A stretch of DNA of 5,492 nucleotides, taken from NCBI GenBank assembly GCA_028823075.1, contig JAPKCE010000158.1, forward strand, positions 1 to 5,492, read 5' to 3'. Source of the stretch: Myxococcota bacterium. GTDB taxonomy: Bacteria; Myxococcota; UBA4151. Below the pieces are notes generated by a model that was not told where the DNA came from, did no database searches, and worked only from the letters and a program-made list of their open reading frames with translations. Both the position numbers and the translations under genes were made by a program. Positions 1-5,232 of this stretch are shown piece after piece; position 1 is the first letter of the stretch, and every line of letters starts with the position of its first letter.

Positions 1-1
1 A

Positions 2-67
2 GCAGCCATCAAGTCGCTCGGCGCAGCGGTCCAAGCCTTGGCAGAGTCCGGCGCTGCTGCCCCGTGA
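2..67 (+). CDS. C-terminal fragment of an unidentified protein (5' end outside window)
   Basis: The second reading frame is open from the window edge to a TGA at 65-67 and gives a 21-residue, alanine-rich tail that begins AAIKSLGAAVQALAESG. Its codons mostly end in G or C, and it reads like an amphipathic helix with a flexible Ala-Pro end. The other two plus frames give unlikely Arg/Ser/Cys-rich peptides. The fragment is too short to assign a family. The call rests only on codon character and the absence of a better frame, so it could be spurious. Confidence 0.45.
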   Translation, partial: AAIKSLGAAVQALAESGAAAP

Positions 68-112
68 ATGACGTGATGGACCAAGGCATCGACGCAAACC
101 CTCAAATTTGAA

Positions 113-128
113 ATATTGAGATATTGAG
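113..128. repeat. tandem 8-bp direct repeat (ATATTGAG x2)
   Basis: ATATTGAG occurs twice head to tail at 113-120 and 121-128. It lies in an AT-rich patch (about 103-128) that stands out from its GC-rich surroundings. The patch also holds the palindrome CAAATTTG at 103-110. It lies about 130 bases upstream of the lipoprotein start. It could be a protein-binding site or part of a promoter, but I could not fit a convincing -35/-10 pair to it. The rest of the 68-257 gap shows nothing else I can name apart from the ribosome binding site AGAAAGG at 244-250. Confidence 0.4.
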
Positions 129-243
129 TCGCTCGTTTGGTGGGCTCCCGGGCGCTGCCGAGGGGCATTGCAACCCAATAAAGAATCGCTGGTAAGCACG
201 AATTTCTTCGGGCAGTGAGCGCCCCGCAAATGACCGAATGCTT

Positions 244-250
244 AGAAAGG
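244..250 (+). promoter_or_regulatory. ribosome binding site of the lipoprotein gene
   Basis: AGAAAGG lies 7 bases before the ATG at 258. This supports that start, which is also the one that leaves a complete lipoprotein signal peptide. The same AAAGG core precedes the start I chose for the cyclase. Confidence 0.6.
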
Positions 251-257
251 CACTTTC

Positions 258-1889
258 ATGAACCGATTCCGTTCCCTTTCCGCTTTAATGCTTCTTAGCG
301 CCACCAGCTTGGGCTGCGCCGAGAGCGTCGTGGCTCCTTTACAAACCTTGAGCAATTGGGGCGAAGAAGCAGCTGGCGACAACTGTCTGCGCGGCGGCTA
401 TCGAGTCGATTCCGGCGTCGATGCTGACGGCGACGCTGCGCTGGCAGAAGCTGAAATCACCGCCTCCGAATACCTCTGCAACCCAGAGCGCCCGACCGAG
501 GGCAACGTCCTCATTCGCAAGAGCTTCCTAGATGGCGCAAACGCCGAATGCCCGGGTGGTTTTGTACGCATCGACTACGGATTCGACGCCGACGGTAACG
601 CCGAGTTGAGCGACGATGAAGTCAGCGCACAGTTCGTCACCTGCAACCAATTGCCCAGCATTGAGTCCCTGCCGGGGCTAAATGTTGAAAGTTGCGAAGA
701 AGCGATTGTGGTCACGGCCAGCGCCTCGGATATCGATGGCTCCATTGCCAGTTACGAATGGACGGTGCTGTCCTCTGCCTCGGTAATCGAGATCAGCGGC
801 GCAGACACCAACGAAGTCACAGTAGCAGCCGGCAACCATCTCGGTGGTGCGACGCTTCGCCTGACCGTAACCGACGACTTGGGTGCTTCCCGGTCACGCA
901 ACTTCAGCTTGGCGTTCCTGGGCACAGGTTGCCTTCCGCACGAAACCTTCTACGGTATTGACCCCACATCCTGCACGGCGGTCGACATCGAAAGCGCCGC
1001 CGGCGATGATCGCGGCGGTTCCGTCGTGAGCAACAATTACGTCTTCTACAACGGTGATCGTGCTCTGGTACGTACAGCGCTCGACCTTAGCGGTCTGCAA
1101 AGCGTCGGCCCAGAAGATGTTGATACGCTCTTCGCGGACTCGCTCACTAACAGCTTGTACAGCCTCTGGCACTCCGACCTCGACCTTGCGTCGATCGCCG
1201 ATGCCACCAATGGCCAACTGGAAGATGCCACGAATACAGGCTTCAATCAGATTGTTCCTGTCAACGAAGAGACGCTCGCAGTCGGCACCCCCGTGAACCT
1301 GGCCGCGTCGTTCCGCGTCGGCAGCTACAATCTCGAAGTCGAAGGTGTTAGCATCGAGCGTCGGACCTACGGTCTTCTTGTCGCCGCCCGCGACGGGCGT
1401 TTGGTCATCGGCGTTTACAACCAAGACGAAAGTCAGGATTTTACCTCCTATTACCTGCAGTACCAAGTCTTTAGCCTGGAAAACGGCGCCCTAATCAGCA
1501 GCACGCGGCTTGACCACCCCCTCCCTGGAGAGGAAAGTGATATCTGGGACAGCAAGCGGTTCGAAGACCAAGAAACCAACATTGTAAGCTATCCGATGGT
1601 GGCAACCGGCGACGGTGGAGACCGGATCATCTTTAAGAGCAACGGCGGGTGGCACGAGTACAACGTGACCAGTGACGAACTTACGGCTCGCACTTCGAGT
1701 TTCGCCGACGACTGCGACGTCCAGCAACTCAGCTTGGTCGAAGGTAACACCGTTGCCTATTTCCACGACGAAGGTTCGTGCTTCAGCAGCCTTAGCACCG
1801 ATGAGTCGCTCATTCGATGCAACGTGCTCTTTGGCGATAATACCGACGGAGCAATCAACGATTCAGGCGGCCAATCGAACCCTCCCTGA
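258..1889 (+). CDS. secreted lipoprotein with two EF-hand-like Cys repeats (DUF7151-like) and a PKD-like domain
   Basis: The start is the ATG at 258, preceded by AGAAAGG with a 7-base spacer. Residues 1-20 form a lipoprotein signal peptide: a basic N-terminus, a hydrophobic core and SLGC with the acceptor Cys20. Ser at -3 is non-canonical but tolerated. Ala at +2 suggests outer-membrane sorting under the usual Lol rule. Two repeats of identical length follow, Cys43-Cys74 and Cys98-Cys129. They share C-x-G-G-aromatic-x-[VI]-D-x-G and a 12-residue loop (55-66 and 110-121) with Asp at 1 and 3, Asp/Asn at 5, Leu at 8 and Glu at 12, the spacing of an EF-hand calcium site. They resemble repeats I know as DUF7151. 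Residues about 140-222 look like a PKD/Ig-like beta sandwich (D-x-D-G-S-I-x-S-Y-x-W, then LTVTDDLGA). Cys146 and Cys225 lie at or just beyond its edges. The remaining 320 residues are beta-rich, and I do not recognise them. A surface or periplasmic binding or adhesion role is inference. A strong terminator follows, so the gene looks monocistronic or the last of its operon. Confidence 0.88.
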   Translation: MNRFRSLSALMLLSATSLGCAESVVAPLQTLSNWGEEAAGDNCLRGGYRVDSGVDADGDAALAEAEITASEYLCNPERPTEGNVLIRKSFLDGANAECPGGFVRIDYGFDADGNAELSDDEVSAQFVTCNQLPSIESLPGLNVESCEEAIVVTASASDIDGSIASYEWTVLSSASVIEISGADTNEVTVAAGNHLGGATLRLTVTDDLGASRSRNFSLAFLGTGCLPHETFYGIDPTSCTAVDIESAAGDDRGGSVVSNNYVFYNGDRALVRTALDLSGLQSVGPEDVDTLFADSLTNSLYSLWHSDLDLASIADATNGQLEDATNTGFNQIVPVNEETLAVGTPVNLAASFRVGSYNLEVEGVSIERRTYGLLVAARDGRLVIGVYNQDESQDFTSYYLQYQVFSLENGALISSTRLDHPLPGEESDIWDSKRFEDQETNIVSYPMVATGDGGDRIIFKSNGGWHEYNVTSDELTARTSSFADDCDVQQLSLVEGNTVAYFHDEGSCFSSLSTDESLIRCNVLFGDNTDGAINDSGGQSNPP

Positions 1890-1910
1890 TCGTACCGTTC
1901 AGTTTAACTG

Positions 1911-1950
1911 AAGCAGGCGCTTCCCGCATCGGGGGGCGCTTTGCTTTTTT
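1911..1950 (+). terminator. intrinsic terminator after the lipoprotein gene
   Basis: The left arm 1911-1926 (AAGCAGGCGCTTCCCG) pairs with the right arm 1930-1946 around the three-base loop CAT. There are three G.U pairs and a single bulged T near the base of the stem. A run of six T follows at 1945-1950. It starts 21 bases after the lipoprotein stop codon. Read from the other side the stem lacks a clear T tract, so it would be a weaker terminator for the converging cyclase gene, whose stop is at 1986. Confidence 0.88.
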
Positions 1951-1985
1951 AGGCTAGTCTAAGTGGCTAGAATCTCGGGCGAACT

Positions 1986-3392
1986 TTAATCGAGACGATC
2001 GATGAGTCGCAGCGCTCGCTGCAGCGCATCCCTCTTTTCACTCAGGTGATCGGTGGCATCCGGATCGATATAGAGCGAAAATCCGTCCATATGCTTTTCG
2101 ACTCGACGCAAGGCGGACTCATCGCTCGCCTCACCGTCGACTTCGTAGGTCTGCACCGGCTGCTTGATGCTTTTCACCAGGATCTTTTCGAGCTTCTCAC
2201 AACGGATGGTGTTGCGGATAAGCAGGTAGGTATCTTCCGAGATCAAGATCTGATTAGGGCGAGCATTCGATTCGAGCCGCGAAGCGAGATTTACCCCGTT
2301 GCCGATGGTCGTATAAACCAAGCGGTCACGCGAACCAAAGTTGCCAACGGTACAAGTGTCGCTGTGAATACCGACGCGCACATCAAGGCTCTGAGTCAAA
2401 CCACGATCTCGCCAAAGCGCCCTAACTTTGCGTAGTGATACTTTCATTTCCATCGCCATACGTACGCAGGCCAAAGCGTCCTCTTTGGCGCCGCGAGTCT
2501 GCGGAGCACCAAAAAATATCATGATCGCATCACCGATGTATTTATCGACCGTTCCGCCGTGCTTAACAGCAATATCGGTCATCGCGGACAAATATTCGGT
2601 GATCAACTCAGTCAGAACTTCCGGCTCAAGCTGTTCGGTGATCTCGCTAAAGCCTTTGATGTCAGAAAAGAAGACGGTCAACCGCTTGCGCTCCGTCTGG
2701 ATTTTCACCTCAAGATCACCCGTAAAGATCGACTCATAAACCTGACTCGAAAAGTACTTCGCAACTTTGCCCAAGATAAGCTCGTTCTCTTTGGCGGCGC
2801 TGATATCGGTGGCGTAAATATTGAGGCATTCGAACTCGGGCACCGTGACAACGTGAAACGAATAGGTCTTGGTGCCGACGACTAACTCAAGGGGATCCGC
2901 TGTATCTCTATCGGCTTGGCTCACGACCTCCCCGGGCACGAGTTCTCCGATACTTAGTCCCCAGGTCTCGACGATCGGACCGCCGGCCTTGTTGACATAT
3001 TGTAAGTGTCCCAAAATATCGGTTTTCAGAACCGGGTTGGGGTTTTGATCTGGAAACTTTGTAATCGCCCGAACAGCCGTGATGTCCGTGCCATAGACAT
3101 TGACGAAGCCGAACTCGGGCACTGGGACCAAATCCAGGAAAAATGTGCTGTGCCCAGCACCCAGTTCGATGGTTTGCGCCTCAACGCTGGTGACGCGATC
3201 AACCAACTCCGGAGGAAGGCTCTGACCACAGTCTTTTTGCCATTGATCCATCAGGGCTTTAGCGCCTCGATTGGCGTAGAGCAGTTCCCCTGCCCGCGAG
3301 ACTTTCATCACAGGATTCGGGTTTTGGTCAGGAAACTTGGACATCACAGTGATCTGTTGTTCCAGGGTTCCAAGCGCAGTCTTGTTAGACAT
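1986..3392 (-). CDS. tandem-PAS class III adenylate cyclase
   Basis: This is predicted to make cAMP from ATP, probably as a soluble homodimer, since no membrane segment is visible. I chose the ATG at 3392 (468 residues) because AAAGG lies 7 bases before it and the protein then begins just ahead of PAS 1. Longer forms from the ATG at 3443 or TTG at 3464 lack such a site. Numbering here is for the 468-residue form. PAS 1 covers about 19-108 and PAS 2 about 112-200, each opening with the same KFPDQNPNPV. A linker leads to the cyclase domain at about 236-418. Metal-binding Asp244 (FFSDIKGF) and Asp288 (DKYIGDA) are present. So are the substrate-selecting pair Lys284 and Thr361, which is the class IIIb ATP pattern, and transition-state Asn368 and Arg372 (GVNLASRLE). 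A charged 50-residue tail follows. All key residues are intact, so it should be active. The PAS ligand is unknown. The gene is divergent from the nrtS-like gene across a short shared region. Confidence 0.92.
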   Translation of the reverse strand: MSNKTALGTLEQQITVMSKFPDQNPNPVMKVSRAGELLYANRGAKALMDQWQKDCGQSLPPELVDRVTSVEAQTIELGAGHSTFFLDLVPVPEFGFVNVYGTDITAVRAITKFPDQNPNPVLKTDILGHLQYVNKAGGPIVETWGLSIGELVPGEVVSQADRDTADPLELVVGTKTYSFHVVTVPEFECLNIYATDISAAKENELILGKVAKYFSSQVYESIFTGDLEVKIQTERKRLTVFFSDIKGFSEITEQLEPEVLTELITEYLSAMTDIAVKHGGTVDKYIGDAIMIFFGAPQTRGAKEDALACVRMAMEMKVSLRKVRALWRDRGLTQSLDVRVGIHSDTCTVGNFGSRDRLVYTTIGNGVNLASRLESNARPNQILISEDTYLLIRNTIRCEKLEKILVKSIKQPVQTYEVDGEASDESALRRVEKHMDGFSLYIDPDATDHLSEKRDALQRALRLIDRLD

Positions 3393-3416
3393 CGTTATAC
3401 CTTTGGGCAATGAGGG

Positions 3417-3435
3417 AGCCGTGCCAAACACGGCT
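3417..3435. promoter_or_regulatory. perfect inverted repeat between cyclase and nrtS-like genes
   Basis: AGCCGTG (3417-3423) and CACGGCT (3429-3435) are perfect inverted copies around a 5-base centre. The repeat lies 24 bases upstream of the chosen cyclase start and 38 bases upstream of the nrtS-like start. As DNA it has the size of an operator for a dimeric regulator able to affect both divergent genes. As RNA it would form a stable hairpin in the cyclase leader. If the cyclase really starts at 3443 or 3464 the repeat would be coding, which weakens the operator reading. Confidence 0.5.
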
Positions 3436-3473
3436 GTTCGCATGTGCTTTAAACCGCTTGCCAAAATGATCTT

Positions 3474-3716
3474 ATGACGATCCGCCGTGTCCTGACAACA
3501 GCGCTCGAGCCGACCATTATTAGGCGTGGCTTACGTTACTCGGCGGTGGTCGGCACGATCCTTGTCCTGATCAATCAAAGCGATGCGTTTTTGGGAGGTG
3601 AGTTCGGCGGCACACAGATCTGCCAAATACTGCTGACTTATAGCGTGCCCTTCATCGTCTCAAGCGTCTCGAGTGCGCAGGCTCTGCTCGCTCATGACCC
3701 CGACCGTCTTCGCTAA
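3474..3716 (+). CDS. nrtS: NrtS-like nitrate/nitrite transporter (small two-helix membrane protein)
   Basis: This 80-residue protein has two predicted membrane helices, about 20-40 and 48-70. It carries the two motifs I associate with the NrtS family: VGTxLxLINQxDA at 26-38 in the first helix and LLTYxVPFxVS at 53-63 in the second. NrtS proteins are small inner-membrane proteins implicated in nitrate and nitrite transport, thought to work as oligomers. The length fits the family. The ATG at 3474 is the first start codon in frame: a TAA at 3450-3452 closes the frame upstream and no other start lies between. No good Shine-Dalgarno sequence precedes it. The family call is from remembered motifs, not a search. 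It is divergent from the PAS cyclase, and the flagellin follows on the same strand after 193 bases. No nitrate assimilation gene is in view, so the substrate in this organism is unconfirmed. Confidence 0.78.
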   Translation: MTIRRVLTTALEPTIIRRGLRYSAVVGTILVLINQSDAFLGGEFGGTQICQILLTYSVPFIVSSVSSAQALLAHDPDRLR

Positions 3717-3736
3717 ACAGCGATCATTCGACCGTA

Positions 3737-3751
3737 TCATGGTCGCCATGA
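3737..3751. repeat. 15-base dyad (TCATGG-TCG-CCATGA)
   Basis: TCATGG (3737-3742) and CCATGA (3746-3751) are perfect inverted copies around TCG. A second, weaker inverted pair, CGACC (3729-3733) and GGTCG (3741-3745), overlaps it. The cluster lies 21 bases after the nrtS-like stop and about 160 bases before the flagellin start. No T run follows, so it is not a standard terminator. An operator for the flagellin gene is possible, but the site is short enough to arise by chance. Confidence 0.3.
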
Positions 3752-3821
3752 AGTTCGGCGCCCAGATACTGACATTCGGGTGTTTCTCGTTGCGCCGAAA
3801 CCGCCCTAACGGTCGAAAGGA

Positions 3822-3850
3822 TTGTGAATTTGCTACTTTCTTGTTAGTAT
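3822..3850 (+). promoter_or_regulatory. candidate sigma70-type promoter for the flagellin gene
   Basis: TTGTGA (3822-3827) and TAGTAT (3845-3850) are separated by exactly 17 bases, each matching four of six consensus positions. They lie in a locally AT-rich stretch and would give a leader of roughly 50 bases before the ATG at 3910. Flagellins are more often driven by sigma28 or sigma54. I looked for those patterns between 3717 and 3909 and found no acceptable match, so this is the best candidate but not a strong one. Confidence 0.3.
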
Positions 3851-3892
3851 CCGGGTACGGAGGCGGGATTGCCTCGTATTTGTTTGTTCGGT

Positions 3893-3916
3893 GGCTGTCA
3901 GGGAGGACGATGAGCC
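3893..3916 (+). promoter_or_regulatory. flagellin translation-initiation hairpin with GGA loop
   Basis: GGCT (3893-3896) can pair with AGCC (3913-3916), and GTC (3897-3899) with GAC (3906-3908). The hexaloop AGGGAG (3900-3905) overlaps the ribosome binding sequence AGGGAGG, and a four-base bulge GATG holds the start codon. CAGGGAGG matches the core CA-N-GGA-N-G of CsrA/RsmA binding sites. CsrA is known to repress flagellin translation in some bacteria. Seven base pairs with a bulge is modest stability, and any Shine-Dalgarno sequence contains GGA, so regulation is inferred. Confidence 0.35.
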
Positions 3917-4767
3917 GGATCACTAGTGCCAAAGCGGGCGATGTCCGTCTTAACAACTTGATGCGTCGACGCGACGCGAGCACCGCGGCTGCGCGCGAAC
4001 GACTGAGTTCAGGTGCCAAGATCAATAGAGCAGGCGACGATGCTGCTGGGTTAGCGATGAGCGTCACTCTGAACCACCGTAACCAAGCCTACGCAAGTGC
4101 CCGAGTCAACGCACACGAGGCTTTGAGCTATTTACAAACTAAAGAGGCCTTTATGGCGCCGCTCGTAGGGATGTACGATCGCAGGCGCGAGCTCGCCGTA
4201 CGTTCATCCTCAGAAAGCATAAGCGACTCCGAACGCTCGGTTATGTCGGTCGAACTGGAGCAGATCAAAGCATCTTTCGACGAGACCTTGGAACAAACTT
4301 TTAACACCCACCGACTCTTTGCTGAAGTCACCGGTACGAACGGCATTCTCGGTAGCGGCGATATGAGCTTCCAAGTCGGTATAGACGCCGACAGATTCGC
4401 CAGGGTCAACACAGTTACCCTAAAGGCAGACACGCTGAAGAGATCGTGGAACATCAACAAGCACAGATTCCAGGTCGGCAGCAAACAGGACGCACAGGAT
4501 TCACTGACGCTAATTAGCAAAGGTCTGGCGCGCGTCAATGTGGAGCGTTCTTTGGTTGGGGCGACACACAATCGGATGAACGTAGCCCTCAACAACATCG
4601 ATACCACCATCGAAAATGGCGTCGCCTCGGAATCGCTAATCCGCGACGCCGACTTCGCCGAAGAAACGAGCCGCCTGACTCGCTTGGATATTATGAGCCA
4701 AGCGACGGTCGCCCTGGTGAGTCAAGTCAACGACGTGCGGAAAATGGCTCTGCAACTCCTCAAATAG
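3910..4767 (+). CDS. flagellin, minimal D0/D1 form
   Basis: This is the structural subunit of a flagellar filament, secreted through the flagellar export apparatus. The start is the ATG at 3910, directly behind AGGGAGG, giving 285 residues. The frame is open further upstream to 3673, but that stretch has no flagellin character. The N-terminal flagellin domain (about 1-140) holds RLSSGAKINRAGDDAAGLAMS at 31-51 and RRRELAVRS at 91-99. The C-terminal domain (about 200-285) holds SLVGATHNRMNVALNNI at 214-230 and IRDADFAEETSRLT at 244-257. The link between them is only about 50 residues, so there is no D2/D3 surface domain. Departures from the usual family are LSYLQTKEAFM where most have a QTAEGAL-type motif, SQVND in place of AQANQ, and a terminal Lys. 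This suggests a divergent or minor paralogue. No chaperone, cap or hook gene flanks it. It ends 38 bases from the convergent thioesterase gene, and I see no clear terminator between them. Confidence 0.92.
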   Translation: MSRITSAKAGDVRLNNLMRRRDASTAAARERLSSGAKINRAGDDAAGLAMSVTLNHRNQAYASARVNAHEALSYLQTKEAFMAPLVGMYDRRRELAVRSSSESISDSERSVMSVELEQIKASFDETLEQTFNTHRLFAEVTGTNGILGSGDMSFQVGIDADRFARVNTVTLKADTLKRSWNINKHRFQVGSKQDAQDSLTLISKGLARVNVERSLVGATHNRMNVALNNIDTTIENGVASESLIRDADFAEETSRLTRLDIMSQATVALVSQVNDVRKMALQLLK

Positions 4768-4805
4768 AGGGCAACAACAAGCCGGCTACCAGGTCAGTAA
4801 CTTAA

Positions 4806-5231
4806 TCAACTCTGTGCGCTAGAACCATCACCATAAGCACAAGGTTTTCCATCTTCACCAATCGCCACCCAAACCATCTGCGTCTCAAGTTTTTTGCGCC
4901 GCATTGAAGGTTCTCGAGGGTCCAAATTGGTAACCACAACGGCGATCTTAAGGCTCGTTCGCCCAAAGCGAAGCACCTTGCAGTAAATCTCGATAATCTC
5001 GCCGAGTTCGGTCGGCCGCTTAAAGCTCAACCGATCTAAATGCGCCGTCACCACCCTCTCGCGTTGCATATGACAACGTACAAACATGCCCGAAGCTTCG
5101 TCGATCCACATCATCAAACGACCACCAAAAAGCTTATTGGTGGTGTTGCAATCCGGATACATTACGGTGTGTCGGGTCACGAGATCGAAACCTTCTTTGG
5201 CCGGTTCAAAAATTTCAGCGTTCACATCCAC
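4806..5231 (-). CDS. acyl-CoA thioesterase, hotdog fold (ACOT/YciA-type)
   Basis: This is predicted to hydrolyse acyl-CoA thioesters to free acid and CoA in the cytoplasm; chain-length preference cannot be read from the sequence. A single hotdog domain fills the 141 residues. It shows P-D-x-N-x-x-x-x-L-F-G-G-R-L-M at 26-40, then the MMWIDEASG helix carrying the likely catalytic Asp44. VVTAHLDRLSFKRP at 60-73, RFGRTSLKI at 88-96 and WVAIGEDGKP at 121-130 follow. These are the family landmarks in the right order, and the length is usual for a single-domain member, which would act as an oligomer. The longest reading starts at a GTG at 5231. A second in-frame GTG at 5225 has GAGG five bases before it and may be the true start (139 residues). 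The gene starts one or two codons after the stop of the upstream membrane-protein ORF, so the two are probably co-transcribed and translationally coupled. Confidence 0.9.
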   Translation of the reverse strand: MDVNAEIFEPAKEGFDLVTRHTVMYPDCNTTNKLFGGRLMMWIDEASGMFVRCHMQRERVVTAHLDRLSFKRPTELGEIIEIYCKVLRFGRTSLKIAVVVTNLDPREPSMRRKKLETQMVWVAIGEDGKPCAYGDGSSAQS

Positions 5232-5232
5232 C

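Noticed and set aside
156..173. Possible sigma54 promoter around GGGGCATTGCAA
   Set aside because: The -12 like TTGCA is present, but no GG lies at the required distance for the -24 element.
150..224. Long-range inverted repeat GGGCGCT / AGCGCCC upstream of the lipoprotein gene
   Set aside because: Only 7 bp with 61 bases between the arms in GC-rich DNA, so chance is likely and no regulatory meaning can be supported.
894..1466. Open frame of 190 codons on the minus strand inside the lipoprotein gene
   Set aside because: It is fully covered by the well-supported lipoprotein gene. Its translation shows no domain, and it is explained by the codon bias of the opposite strand.
2046..2885. Several plus-strand open frames antisense to the cyclase
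   Set aside because: They lie opposite highly conserved cyclase motifs, have no ribosome binding sites and give no recognisable protein.
3393..3464. Longer cyclase starting at TTG 3464 or ATG 3443
   Set aside because: Neither has a good ribosome binding site. The TTG would leave only 9 bases to the divergent nrtS-like start, and the added residues precede the PAS domain without recognisable features. The ATG at 3392 has AAAGG at good spacing. The longer form is not fully excluded.
3775..3800. Possible sigma28 flagellar promoter (GCCGAAA at 3794)
   Set aside because: The expected TAAA-like -35 element is absent 15 bases upstream (TTCG is found), and the -10 element is incomplete.
3673..3909. 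N-terminal extension of the flagellin frame by 79 residues
   Set aside because: The extra residues have no flagellin character and overlap the end of the nrtS-like gene. A strong ribosome binding sequence and an ATG at 3910 give a normal flagellin N-terminus.
4768..4805. Terminator between the convergent flagellin and thioesterase genes
   Set aside because: The 38-base gap contains only the short palindrome AGCCGGCT, with no stem of useful length and no T tract on either strand.
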